DNA of 64,000 bases from JASBYZ01 sp029983705. Its GTDB lineage: Bacteria; Actinomycetota; Coriobacteriia; Coriobacteriales; JAEZZM01. The stretch spans positions 1,302,001 to 1,366,000 of the forward strand of contig OZ221969.1 in NCBI GenBank assembly GCA_965119715.1. The letters are read 5' to 3'. Below are positions 33,889 to 43,325 of the stretch, piece after piece. The number at the start of each line of letters is the position of its first letter. Positions within the stretch are counted from its first letter, which is position 1. A program made the position numbers and the translations under genes. The notes under the pieces were generated by a model. The model did no database searches. It saw only the letters and a list, made by a program, of their open reading frames with translations, and was not told where the DNA came from.

Positions 33889-35460
33889 TTAGTTCTTGCC
33901 GAGCTTAAATGCAAAAGATAAGGCAATTGTTGCTATACCAGCGAATACAAGGGCTGGGATAAAACTTGTAGCTTCAGAAGTTTTAGGAAGTGCCTGAATT
34001 TTATCAGGATTAATCTTCTCTACAAACTGAGGATCTTCGCTCTTTTCTATCTTATTGCCGGCTTTATCGTTATAAAAACCTGTGTATTCTGACTCGATCT
34101 CTCTACCGCCCGCTGAAGCATTAGAGCCAGGAAGTGAACTATCTGACTTCTTCCACTCAGCTTTTAAAACGCTATTTGGCGAGACTTTAGGATAATCTGT
34201 AGCCTGTAAAATTACGTTTGTTTCAAGAGGAGCTGCATAAGCTACGCGAGGACTGAAAAGCGCAAGCTTAGTCTTATAGTCATCAATTGTCTTGTCTGTA
34301 AGCTTCCAGCCCACAAAGGTATAACCTTCACGCTGTGGATTATGCTCAGATACGATTGCCTGAGTAAGCTCACCAAAAGATTCTAGTTTTTTAAAAGTGC
34401 TTCCATCGCTGAACTTTCCGCCATTTGCATCAAGGCCATAATAATTGATGCCTTTTGCCTTTAAGGTGTATGTTGTGGCGAGTTGATTTGTTAAGAGATG
34501 AGTTTTGAGATTTTCTAAATTAAGTTTTTGGCCATTGTTGTCAAACCAACCCTCATAATACTCAGCCGGTCTCTCTAAATAATTGAGCAGGTCTTCGAGT
34601 TTGCTTATTTGCTCATTTAGATATGTATCATTTATCTCTGAGATAGAAAGCGTATTATCTTTGAGCTCTGGATGTTTTTTGATTCCATCAGCATTGAGCT
34701 TTACTCCGTTAAAATTAAGTTCTAGCTTTTTATCAATAAGGTTAACATACAGAGGATTAGTTTGATAAATATCTTCACCCTTATAGCTGGCTACTGGTAT
34801 ATGAAATGGCTTATTCTCATGTCCAGGTATTTTAGTCTTTAGTATAGTCATGGTATTTGAACCATCATCTTTAGTAAATCCATCATTATTATCAAGTGGA
34901 TATCTCGCAGACTGAACTATGTAGTGGGTAATCTTGATATCATTTAGTCCATTAATAGTTACAGGTGAATAGGTATTGCCTAGTTGATAGTTGGCAATAT
35001 AGCCTTGATTAACATAGTTTCTCAAATAAAAAAATGCAAGACGATTAATAGTAGGCTGACTTTTGAAGTTTAATATAGTAAGCGGCATAAACTGAAATGC
35101 TTGCGTATTTATCACTTCAAGTGAAGCTGGAAAATTTATCTCTTTAACAAGCGCAAGTTCATTTGAACCACGTACATTACCATTAAAGGCATCTTTTAAA
35201 ATTTCTTTCGTGCCCTCTGGAATAGTAATTGCAACAGGCGATGAACCGTCAGTATCTTTTGGAGCACTTTTTGAAGCTTCAACTATTTTTTGTTTCCCAC
35301 TAGTTTTAATACCTACCAATGTAGTCTTCTCACTATCTTGATACACAAAGTCATCTTGAGTAAGACCTGCATCTGGAAGTGCCGCAAACGCTAGAGAAGC
35401 AAACACAGTCAAAGACAAAATGAGACTTATTACTGCAAAAATACTACGTTTAAGTTGCAT
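33889..35460 (-). CDS. Sortase-anchored surface protein with BspA-type LRR and Listeria-Bacteroides repeat
   Basis: A 523 aa secreted protein. It has a signal peptide (residues 1-26, cleavage after AFA), a BspA/LRR_5-like stretch (about 75-145: ITIPEGTKEILKDAFNG, INFPASLEVINTQAF), and a Listeria-Bacteroides (Flg_new) repeat (about 341-386: LDANGGKFSDGSTF and REGYTFVGWKL). The C-terminus is a sorting signal: LPKTS at 491-495, a hydrophobic helix and a KLGKN tail. The motif ends in Ser where LPxTG has Gly. Probably a cell-wall adhesin or host-interaction protein. No sortase gene is in the window. Confidence 0.8.
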   Translation of the reverse strand: MQLKRSIFAVISLILSLTVFASLAFAALPDAGLTQDDFVYQDSEKTTLVGIKTSGKQKIVEASKSAPKDTDGSSPVAITIPEGTKEILKDAFNGNVRGSNELALVKEINFPASLEVINTQAFQFMPLTILNFKSQPTINRLAFFYLRNYVNQGYIANYQLGNTYSPVTINGLNDIKITHYIVQSARYPLDNNDGFTKDDGSNTMTILKTKIPGHENKPFHIPVASYKGEDIYQTNPLYVNLIDKKLELNFNGVKLNADGIKKHPELKDNTLSISEINDTYLNEQISKLEDLLNYLERPAEYYEGWFDNNGQKLNLENLKTHLLTNQLATTYTLKAKGINYYGLDANGGKFSDGSTFKKLESFGELTQAIVSEHNPQREGYTFVGWKLTDKTIDDYKTKLALFSPRVAYAAPLETNVILQATDYPKVSPNSVLKAEWKKSDSSLPGSNASAGGREIESEYTGFYNDKAGNKIEKSEDPQFVEKINPDKIQALPKTSEATSFIPALVFAGIATIALSFAFKLGKN

Positions 35461-35550
35461 TGTATCCCCTTTAATAGTAGTGCCAATATGTAATTAATAT
35501 GTTAACAATTTAAGTGATTATAGAAATTTAGAAGCTACTTATTACATAAC

Positions 35551-35593
35551 AAAACAAAAAAGTCCTCACATTTAATTTTTTAATGTGAGGACT
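35551..35593 (-). terminator. Terminator of the bile-acid symporter family gene
   Basis: On the minus strand AGTCCTCACATT pairs perfectly with AATGTGAGGACT (12 bp) around an A/T loop, followed by a run of T. It is 25 bases past the transporter stop. Confidence 0.88.
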
Positions 35594-35617
35594 TAAGATA
35601 TTTTATCAATCTGCTGT

Positions 35618-36613
35618 TTAAGCTTCTACAGGCACTCCTGCGCTAAGCTTCTCCTCTTTTACAGGCTCTTCTTCCTTATAGGTAGCTCTAAAGATGTTTG
35701 CGAGAATTGCGCCTGATAAGTTGTGCCAAACACTAAATACTGCACCAGGTACTGCTACAAGTGGATACTGAGCAAAGTGGGTTGCAGCCAAAGAGGTTGC
35801 AAGACCAGAGTTTTGCATTCCTACCTCAACAGAGATTGCACGTCTTTGAGCTTGAGTAAAGCCCATAGCACTAGCAACTGCAAATCCTAACATGTAGCCT
35901 AAAACATTGTGCAAGATTACAACCACACAGATTAGTAAACCAACGCTCATGATTTGAGACTCGTTAGCAGAAACTACTGCAGCTAAAATCATCGAGATAC
36001 CAAAGATTGATACCAGTGGTAAAACTCCTGATAAGTTTTGAGCAAAATCAGAGAAAAATTTGTTTACTAATACGCCCAGAGCAATTGGAACTATTACAAT
36101 TTGGATGATTGATAAGAACATAGCTGTTGGATCAACAGAGATGTTTTGGCCCGCTAATAAAAGTGTTAAGGCTGGTGTAACTATTGGAGCTAGCAAGGTT
36201 GTGCAGGCAGTCATATCAACCGATAAGGCAACATCACCTTTTGATAAGTAGGTAATTACGTTAGATGAGGTACCGCCAGGGCAGGTACCAACCAAGATTA
36301 CACCAATCGCAAGCTCTGGTGGCAAATTAAATACCTTTACTAAACAAAATGCTACAAATGGCATAATAACAAATTGGCAGGCTATACCTACTAAAGCAGC
36401 CTTTGGTTTAGTGATTACAACCTTAAAATCTTCTGCCTTTAAGGTAAGACCCATACCAAACATAATCAGTCCCAAAAGTGGATTGATGTAGGAGCCCTTA
36501 GCTACAGCACTTACCTGAGCAGGAAAGAGGAGTGCAATCGCTGCTACTAGAATAATAATGAGCGCCATATACTTTCCTACGAATTTGCTTATGTTTGTCA
36601 GCGTTTGCATCAT
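35618..36613 (-). CDS. Bile acid:sodium symporter family (BASS) transporter
   Basis: A 331 aa polytopic membrane protein with about nine or ten helices. The BASS/ASBT signature is visible as NPLLGLIMFGMGLTLKAEDF, VGTCPGGTSSNVITYLSKGDVALS (crossing helix) and EVGMQNSGLATSLA. Bacterial members move organic acids such as pantoate or ketopantoate as well as bile acids with sodium. No substrate can be inferred from the neighbours. It is monocistronic, with its own terminator. Confidence 0.9.
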   Translation of the reverse strand: MMQTLTNISKFVGKYMALIIILVAAIALLFPAQVSAVAKGSYINPLLGLIMFGMGLTLKAEDFKVVITKPKAALVGIACQFVIMPFVAFCLVKVFNLPPELAIGVILVGTCPGGTSSNVITYLSKGDVALSVDMTACTTLLAPIVTPALTLLLAGQNISVDPTAMFLSIIQIVIVPIALGVLVNKFFSDFAQNLSGVLPLVSIFGISMILAAVVSANESQIMSVGLLICVVVILHNVLGYMLGFAVASAMGFTQAQRRAISVEVGMQNSGLATSLAATHFAQYPLVAVPGAVFSVWHNLSGAILANIFRATYKEEEPVKEEKLSAGVPVEA

Positions 36614-36760
36614 ATAACCTCCCCAGGTCTCAAAGAATGAATGTGAAGAAGATTATATGAACGCTTTGAGTAATTATGCTAGTTTCAACTCCCAAACGGG
36701 GGTAGACTTCTCTATGATGGCTTAAAATGAATAAAATTTCTGCTTAATAGGTGGTATTTT

Positions 36761-37306
36761 ATGACGCGAGACACAAAACACAAAGAGATGAATAAAAAGC
36801 TTCTTACGCCTTTTAGAAAATTTCTTCTTGTCTTGCTTATCTTAGTAGTGGTATCTTACGCTCTCTTAGCATTTAACAGTACCGCCCTTAAAGAACAAAA
36901 TCTTGCGTTTACCCCACCAATTTTTAATACCTTGCTTATTTGTGGCATTGTTTCGTTTATGCTGCTCTTAATAAGCTTGTTACTTGTAGCTATAAACTTT
37001 GTTGGGAAAAAGACCGCTGAAAGACCCTGGCTTAATCTCTTTTCATTAATTATCAGCTCTTTGATAGCACTTGCTCTAGTTGGGATATGCGGACTCTACT
37101 GTTTGTTGATGCTCGCCTTTGGCTTTCAAGATGCAAAAATTATTGAAAGGCCTTTAGAGCAAAATCCCGATGTTATGGTTAAGTATTATGTGGTAGATGT
37201 AGGTTGGCTTGACACTATGTATGAATTTCATGATTACATCAACCCATTTGTTATGACTAACAGCTCAGAGCGCGTGATGGATAGGCCTAAAGAATTTGAG
37301 CTTTAG
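36761..37306 (+). CDS. Small membrane protein of unknown function
   Basis: I do not recognise this 181 aa protein. It has a basic N-terminus, three hydrophobic helices (about 20-42, 53-82 and 90-120) and a polar C-terminal tail of 55 residues with VVDVGWLDTMYEFHDYINPF. AGGTGG lies seven bases before the ATG. It is divergent from the symporter gene and converges on murJ, sharing stop tetranucleotide TTAG. Confidence 0.65.
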   Translation: MTRDTKHKEMNKKLLTPFRKFLLVLLILVVVSYALLAFNSTALKEQNLAFTPPIFNTLLICGIVSFMLLLISLLLVAINFVGKKTAERPWLNLFSLIISSLIALALVGICGLYCLLMLAFGFQDAKIIERPLEQNPDVMVKYYVVDVGWLDTMYEFHDYINPFVMTNSSERVMDRPKEFEL

Positions 37307-38931
37307 TGGCGAAAAAGTTTTCTCTTAATTTTTTGTAGAACGCTAAGTATTGCATCTGCCTCTTGTACCTTACAAAGTGCTGCAAGTCCATAGCACACTA
37401 TTAGTGCAATAATTCCCGCAACAAGAAGGTATACAAAGGCTTGAGCTAAAGATCCACTTAAACCACCAAAGATTACATACAAAAGATTTAGTACTCCATA
37501 ACCTGCAAGAGCGCCAAGACTGCCAAAGATAAGGGCAAATAAAATAGTTTTACAGAGGGATGCTATCTGCATGCCTCCCATAATCTTTCTAATGTATACA
37601 AAGAGAGCCACAACTGCAAAACTGTTAAACACAAAGCGAGCAATTGCAGTACCGGCCATACCAAAGCCTTCAAAGTTAAAAACGCCAACAGTAAGCACTA
37701 ACAATAAGACAATTTGAAGTGAACACGAAAAAAGATTGATAAGAGAAAAGCTTACCATCCTATGCATTGCTGAATATACCTTATTGAGATACATCATGAC
37801 CGCATAAAATGGGAGCGCTGGTGCTATCCAACAGAGGTACTCTGCAATTTCATACACAGAATTCTTATCAAAGGCGCCTACGTGAAATAGGGTCATAAGT
37901 GGTTCAGAAAACACAATCAAAAAGAGGGCGAAGGGCACCATGGTAAAAAACAAATCCTTAGTACCTTTAAGCACGGTAGATTTAAACAGCTCCTTATTGT
38001 TATTTGAGTACATATCAGAAAGCTCAGTAAATAAGGTAGTTGAAATTGGAACCGCTAAAAAAGAATAGGGCAAGGTATACCAAAGTTTTGCGTAATAAAT
38101 AATTGAAGGACCAGTTGCAACAGCCGCAAGCGCTACTGCGTTTTGCACTGAGGTAGCAGCAGTTGATGCCACCATAACTAATACTGCTGGAAGACCAAGC
38201 TTAAGCGTCTCTTTAAGAGCTGGGTCTTTAAAGTTAATCTTGAGCTTAATTTTGATATTTTTCTTTTTTAAAGCTGGAATTTGCACGAGAAGCATGGCAA
38301 GCACACCCAAAGAGGTGCCTAGACCAATAACCGCAAGCGCTATGTTAGGATGGCTATCCTTTACAAGTACGTAGATAAGCATGGTTACTATGGTTACCAA
38401 GTTATTAAAAATTGGAGCAACAGCTGGCCAGAGGTATTCTCGCTCAGCATTTAAAATGCCCGACATAACACTTGAAACACCATACATAACAATCTGTATA
38501 GCAAAAAACCTAAAGAAAAATGTTGCAAGCTCATTGGTTGCAGAGTCACTTGAGCTATCTAAAAAGTTTTGAGTAAATATAAGTTGAGCTGCAAAAATAG
38601 TTGCAAGAATTGAAACAATACCCAAGAGTAAAAATGTAATGCTCAAAATATTTGAGGCATAGGCATTGGCACCTTTTTGTCCCAGTTCCTTTTTAACCTG
38701 CATATACACTGGTAAAAAGGCGGTAACTAAAATACCACCCATAACCATCTCATAGAGCATGTTAGGTAGATTGTTTGCAATTTGATAGGCAGATGACAGA
38801 AGGGTATTGCCAAGTGCAAAGGCCAAAGCCCACGTTCTTACAAAACCTGTAAGACGAGAAAAAATGATAGCTATAGAGATAATGGCAGCATTTCTACCTA
38901 TAGAAACCTGCTGTGTATCTGACTGTCCCAA
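37303..38931 (-). CDS. murJ: Lipid II flippase MurJ (MviN)
   Basis: A 542 aa MOP-superfamily membrane protein with about 14 helices that moves lipid II across the membrane. The start SIGRNAAIISIAIIFSRLTGFVRTWALAFALG and LPNMLYEMVMGGILVTAFLPVY match the MviN consensus, as does SFFAVPISTTLF-like PYSFLAVPISTTLFTELS. The start is a TTG at 38931 with AGGAAA upstream, two bases after the ybaK stop, so the two are coupled. Confidence 0.92.
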   Translation of the reverse strand: MGQSDTQQVSIGRNAAIISIAIIFSRLTGFVRTWALAFALGNTLLSSAYQIANNLPNMLYEMVMGGILVTAFLPVYMQVKKELGQKGANAYASNILSITFLLLGIVSILATIFAAQLIFTQNFLDSSSDSATNELATFFFRFFAIQIVMYGVSSVMSGILNAEREYLWPAVAPIFNNLVTIVTMLIYVLVKDSHPNIALAVIGLGTSLGVLAMLLVQIPALKKKNIKIKLKINFKDPALKETLKLGLPAVLVMVASTAATSVQNAVALAAVATGPSIIYYAKLWYTLPYSFLAVPISTTLFTELSDMYSNNNKELFKSTVLKGTKDLFFTMVPFALFLIVFSEPLMTLFHVGAFDKNSVYEIAEYLCWIAPALPFYAVMMYLNKVYSAMHRMVSFSLINLFSCSLQIVLLLVLTVGVFNFEGFGMAGTAIARFVFNSFAVVALFVYIRKIMGGMQIASLCKTILFALIFGSLGALAGYGVLNLLYVIFGGLSGSLAQAFVYLLVAGIIALIVCYGLAALCKVQEADAILSVLQKIKRKLFRH

Positions 38932-38933
38932 GC

Positions 38934-39419
38934 TTACTTTCCTACTATGTCAACAAACTGAGCTGAGACTACTGAAGCAAGTTCTTTAGGATTTACTATC
39001 AGCTGAATCCCTCGCTGCCCCGCGCTGCAGGCAATAGTGTCATGCTCAAGTGCACTAAGATGTATAAAGGTAGGATACAACTTTTTCATAGCTAAAGGCG
39101 AGCATCCGCCACGTATATATCCAGTAATATCTTTAAGCTCTTTAACCGCAAGCATATGAACGGATTTATGGCCGGATACTTGAGCAGCCTTTTTTAGATC
39201 TAATTCCTCTACTACTGGTATAACAAAGACAACAAAATCATTGGTATTAGAGCGGGTAACTAAGGTCTTAAAGACCTTAGCTGGATCTTCTCCAAGGCTC
39301 TCAGCTGCATGAACACCAGAAAGGTCTTCATCAACTTCATATTCTTTTATCTCGTAGCTAACGCCCGCGCTCTCAAGTTCACGCATGGCGTTAGTCTTTT
39401 TAATCTTATGTTTAGCCAT
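38934..39419 (-). CDS. ybaK: Cys-tRNA(Pro)/Cys-tRNA(Cys) deacylase YbaK/EbsC
   Basis: A 161 aa trans-editing enzyme that hydrolyses Cys-tRNA(Pro). Family features are KTNAMRELESAGVSYEIKEYEV, the Lys of KVFKTLVTR, VFVIPVVEELDLKKAA and GYIRGGCSPLAMKK with its GGCSP loop. It lies between uvrA and murJ with two-base gaps, indicating a single transcript. Confidence 0.93.
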   Translation of the reverse strand: MAKHKIKKTNAMRELESAGVSYEIKEYEVDEDLSGVHAAESLGEDPAKVFKTLVTRSNTNDFVVFVIPVVEELDLKKAAQVSGHKSVHMLAVKELKDITGYIRGGCSPLAMKKLYPTFIHLSALEHDTIACSAGQRGIQLIVNPKELASVVSAQFVDIVGK

Positions 39420-39421
39420 AG

Positions 39422-42265
39422 TTACTCTCTATCGCGCTTAAGTATAGGCTCAAGGAATTTAGCAGTATAGGACTTTTTGCACTTCACAATTTCTTCAGGC
39501 GTTCCGTAGGCAACAAGCTCTCCTCCACCTTCTCCGCCTTCAGGTCCTAAGTCTATGATTCTATCGGCAACCTTAACTACGTCAAGGTTATGTTCAATAA
39601 TCAAGACAGTATTTCCTGCATCAACTAAGCGCTGAAGTACTTCTATTAACTGAGCAACGTCTTCAAAGTGTAGACCGGTAGTAGGCTCATCAAGAATATA
39701 AAAGGTCTTACCGGTTTGCTTTCTATGGAGCTCTTTTGCGAGCTTAACTCTCTGAGCTTCTCCGCCAGATAAGGTGGTTGCCGGCTGACCCAAGCTTACG
39801 TATCCAAGCCCAACATCATAAAGCGTCTGAAGCTTGCGCTTGATGCTTGGGATATTTTCAAAGAACTTAAGCGCCTCACTAACTGTCATATTGAGCACAT
39901 CTGCAATTGACTTATCGCGATAGGTGATTTGAAGCGTTTCTCTGTTATATCTATCTCCCCCGCAGACCTCGCAAGGTACATAAATATCTGGCAAGAAGTG
40001 CATCTCAATCTTGAGTTGACCATCACCCTTACATGCCTCGCATCTACCGCCTGGAACGTTAAAAGAAAATCTTCCCGGACCATAGCCCCTGATCTTAGAC
40101 TCAGGAACTGAGGCAAAAAGCTTTCTAATGTCATCCCATAAAGAGATGTAGGTTGCTGGGTTAGAGCGCGGAGTTCTACCGATTGGACTTTGGTCAATAT
40201 CTATAACCTTATCAATCTCATCAAGTCCGCTCAGTTTTCTATAGTCTCCAACTGGCTTTTTAGCGTGGTGGATAATATTACTTAAAGCTGGTGCAAATGT
40301 GCCTGTTACAAGTGATGATTTACCAGAACCAGATACACCTGTGACCACGGTAAGCGTTCCAAGCTCTATTTCAACATCAATATTTTTGAGGTTATTTTCC
40401 TTTGCACCGTAAAGCTTAAGTGAACCTTTTTGAGGCTGTCTTCTTTCTTTGGGTACCGCAATCTTCTTTTTACCACTTAAATACTGACCAGTTAGAGAAT
40501 CCTTGCATGCAATAATATCTTTTGGCGTACCAGCACAGACTACCTTACCGCCAAGCTCTCCGGCACGAGGTCCCATATCAACCACATAGTCTGCAGCCCT
40601 GATGGTATCCTCATCATGCTCTACCACAAGCACTGAGTTTCCAAGATCGCGCAGGTGCTCAAGGGTTTTTATAAGGCGCTCATTATCTCTTTGGTGAAGA
40701 CCAATAGATGGCTCATCCAAAACATAGAGCACTCCTACAAGACCAGCTCCAATTTGGGTTGCAAGTCTAATACGCTGGGCTTCTCCACCAGATAAGGTAG
40801 CACTTGCACGAGTAAGCGTTAAGTAGTCAAGGCCTACATCCACTAAAAAACGCAGGCGCTCAATAATCTCTTTAACAATGCGCTGACCAATCAGTTTTTG
40901 ACGCTCGGTGAGTTCAAGCTGTTCTAAAAACTCAAGCTCATCTTTGGTAGACATCTCAGTCAGATCAAAAATGCTCTTATCTCCCACCGTAACCGCTAAA
41001 TACTCAGGCTTTAAGCGGGCGCCGTGACAAGCAGGACAGGGCTCTTCTCTGATGTACTGCTCAAGGCGCGCCTTCATGTTCTCGTTTTTAGTCTCAGAAT
41101 ATTTTTCATGGATGATAGCTCTAATACCACTAAACTTAATAAACCAGTGAGTATCTCTTCCGTCTTTGGTATGGTAGTCTACCCTGATTTTCTTTTCACC
41201 AAGACCGTTTAAGAGCGCCTCTTGTGCCTTATCAGAAAGGTCTTCCCACGGAGTTTCCGGATCAACCTTTAAGTGCTTGCACACTGCATTAAATATCTGA
41301 GGATAGTAGTTTGAATTTGAGAAAAGCTTACCAAAGGCCCCGTCATTGATTGACTTTGTTGGGTCTTCAATCATGGCCTTACCATCAATCACCTGACGCA
41401 TTCCCAGACCGTCACAGACTGGGCAAGCGCCGTATGGTGCGTTAAATGAAAAATCTCGAGGCTCTAAAGAGTCAATTGAGTGTCCGTGCACAGGACAGGC
41501 AAGTGCTAAAGAAAACTCATCGTATTTTTCTGGCATATCGTCTTGAGCAGGAAGATAGATGCCTACGTTTCCGTTTGAGAGTGTTGTTGCATTTTCAACT
41601 GCCTCAGCTATACGTCCAAGTGCAGACTGCTTAATTACCACGCGGTCAACAACAACCTCGATATCATGCTTGAACTTTTTATCTAAGATGATCTCTTCGT
41701 CAAGCTCTCTGACCTCACCATCAACTCTTACACGAGTAAAGCCCTCACGCTTAAAGCTCTCAAGAAGCTTTACATGCTCACCTTTCTTACCTTTGATAAC
41801 TGGTGAGGTGATATAGGCACGTCTGCCGTCTCCAGCATCAATGATCTTATCGGCAATTTGATCGGTAGTTTGAGCTTCAATTACACGCCCGCACTCAGGA
41901 CAGTGTGGTACACCAATACGAGCATATAAAAGACGCAGGTAATCATAGATTTCTGTTACCGTACCAACAGTTGAGCGAGGGTTTTTAGAGGTTGTTTTTT
42001 GGTCAATTGATACTGCAGGTGAAAGTCCATCGATCTTATCGACATCTGGTTTATCCATCTGACCCAAAAATTGACGCGCATACGATGAGAGAGACTCAAC
42101 GTATCTACGCTGGCCTTCTGCATAGATGGTGTCAAAGGCAAGAGATGACTTACCAGATCCAGACAGTCCCGTTAATACCACAAGTTTGTCTCGTGGAATT
42201 TCAAGACTCACATTATCTAAATTGTGCTGACGTGCACCTTCAATAACAATTTTATCCTGTGCCAA
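39422..42265 (-). CDS. uvrA: Excinuclease ABC subunit A
   Basis: A 947 aa ABC-type damage-recognition ATPase. It has two ATP-binding cassettes (Walker A LTGLSGSGKSS near residue 33 and VTGVSGSGKSS near 640, two LSGGEAQR signatures) and zinc modules (CPECG...; CPVCDGLG; CEACKGDG...CEVCGG). Domain order and length are canonical. First gene of a uvrA-ybaK-murJ transcript. No clear LexA-type operator was seen in the 160-base gap to the divergent mrp. Confidence 0.97.
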   Translation of the reverse strand: MAQDKIVIEGARQHNLDNVSLEIPRDKLVVLTGLSGSGKSSLAFDTIYAEGQRRYVESLSSYARQFLGQMDKPDVDKIDGLSPAVSIDQKTTSKNPRSTVGTVTEIYDYLRLLYARIGVPHCPECGRVIEAQTTDQIADKIIDAGDGRRAYITSPVIKGKKGEHVKLLESFKREGFTRVRVDGEVRELDEEIILDKKFKHDIEVVVDRVVIKQSALGRIAEAVENATTLSNGNVGIYLPAQDDMPEKYDEFSLALACPVHGHSIDSLEPRDFSFNAPYGACPVCDGLGMRQVIDGKAMIEDPTKSINDGAFGKLFSNSNYYPQIFNAVCKHLKVDPETPWEDLSDKAQEALLNGLGEKKIRVDYHTKDGRDTHWFIKFSGIRAIIHEKYSETKNENMKARLEQYIREEPCPACHGARLKPEYLAVTVGDKSIFDLTEMSTKDELEFLEQLELTERQKLIGQRIVKEIIERLRFLVDVGLDYLTLTRASATLSGGEAQRIRLATQIGAGLVGVLYVLDEPSIGLHQRDNERLIKTLEHLRDLGNSVLVVEHDEDTIRAADYVVDMGPRAGELGGKVVCAGTPKDIIACKDSLTGQYLSGKKKIAVPKERRQPQKGSLKLYGAKENNLKNIDVEIELGTLTVVTGVSGSGKSSLVTGTFAPALSNIIHHAKKPVGDYRKLSGLDEIDKVIDIDQSPIGRTPRSNPATYISLWDDIRKLFASVPESKIRGYGPGRFSFNVPGGRCEACKGDGQLKIEMHFLPDIYVPCEVCGGDRYNRETLQITYRDKSIADVLNMTVSEALKFFENIPSIKRKLQTLYDVGLGYVSLGQPATTLSGGEAQRVKLAKELHRKQTGKTFYILDEPTTGLHFEDVAQLIEVLQRLVDAGNTVLIIEHNLDVVKVADRIIDLGPEGGEGGGELVAYGTPEEIVKCKKSYTAKFLEPILKRDRE

Positions 42266-42425
42266 AGTGTAAGCTCCTCAAGTGTTTTTACAAAACATAT
42301 CAACTGTACCCGATTTAGGCTTTTGCTGTGTGTAGGCTTAGATTTGAATTCTCAAATTATGCAAATAATGGGTATATACGATAAACTCAGTTAGAGATGT
42401 AATTTATATATTGGAGGGTGTATAT

Positions 42426-43322
42426 ATGGCAGGACAAGGCCAGACAGCTTTTAATAAGGAGCAACAAAATGAGAAGAGCGCTATTAAACGCGTTATAGGT
42501 GTTGTTTCTGGTAAAGGTGGCGTTGGTAAATCAATGGTCACCTCTTTAATGGCTGTTAATATGGCTCGTACTGGCGCTAAAGTAGGTATTTTAGACGCTG
42601 ATATTACGGGCCCATCAATTCCTAAGATGTTTGGCATTCAAAACCAGCGCTTAAGTGGCGAGGATAACTTTATGCTTCCCGCTACCACCGAGACTGGCAT
42701 TAAAGTAATGTCAATTAACCTAATTTTGGAAAAAGAAACCGATCCAGTTTTATGGAGAGGTCCGGTTATTGGTGGCGCTATCAAGCAGTTTTGGACTGAG
42801 GTAGCTTGGGGAGAGCTTGACTACCTCTTTGTAGATATGCCTCCAGGAACCGGAGACGTAGCTCTTACGGTTTTCCAATCCCTACCAGTTGATGGCCTCA
42901 TTATTGTTACCTCACCACAAGACTTAGTTCAAATGATTGTTGCTAAGGCAGTTAAGATGGCAGACACCATGGGTGTTCCTGTCCTCGGTCTTGTTGAGAA
43001 CATGGCATACCTTGAGTGCCCTGACTGCGGCAAAAAGATTGAGGTATTTGGTGAGTCTCATGCAAAAGAAATTGCACGCGGCTACCGTCTTCCTCTCTTA
43101 GCTCAGCTTCCACTCAATCCTGAGATGGCAAAGCTTTCTGATGCCGGAAAGATTGAAGAAGCACCTGAGTACTTAATTGATGATGCTATTGCTGAGGCTC
43201 AAAGCATTGAAGCTCATGAGGTAAAGCTTGGTGTAAAGCCAACTCCAAAGTCAGAGCCACAAAATGAGGGTGGTTCTTGCCCAAGTGCTGGCCCTTCATG
43301 CGGCGTGGGTGGATGCAATTAA
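42426..43322 (+). CDS. mrp: Mrp/NBP35-type iron-sulfur cluster carrier ATPase
   Basis: A 298 aa P-loop ATPase that carries and inserts Fe-S clusters. The deviant Walker A is VVSGKGGVGKSMV (about residue 27), followed by ILDADITGPSIP and YLFVDMPPGTGDVALT. A CPDCGKK pair is present mid-protein, and the C-terminus has a Cys-rich tail (GGSCPSAGPSCGVGGCN). I use the ATG at 42426, seven bases after GGAGGG; the upstream TTG would contain the ribosome-binding site. First gene of a three-gene plus-strand unit with two FAD oxidoreductases. Confidence 0.93.
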   Translation: MAGQGQTAFNKEQQNEKSAIKRVIGVVSGKGGVGKSMVTSLMAVNMARTGAKVGILDADITGPSIPKMFGIQNQRLSGEDNFMLPATTETGIKVMSINLILEKETDPVLWRGPVIGGAIKQFWTEVAWGELDYLFVDMPPGTGDVALTVFQSLPVDGLIIVTSPQDLVQMIVAKAVKMADTMGVPVLGLVENMAYLECPDCGKKIEVFGESHAKEIARGYRLPLLAQLPLNPEMAKLSDAGKIEEAPEYLIDDAIAEAQSIEAHEVKLGVKPTPKSEPQNEGGSCPSAGPSCGVGGCN

Positions 43323-43325
43323 ATT

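Noticed and set aside
42411..42425. TTG start for Mrp at 42411
   Set aside because: The GGAGGG ribosome site would lie within the coding sequence; ATG at 42426 is correctly spaced.
42266..42425. LexA/SOS operator between uvrA and mrp
   Set aside because: Looked for Gram-positive and actinobacterial SOS boxes; no sequence close to either consensus was found.
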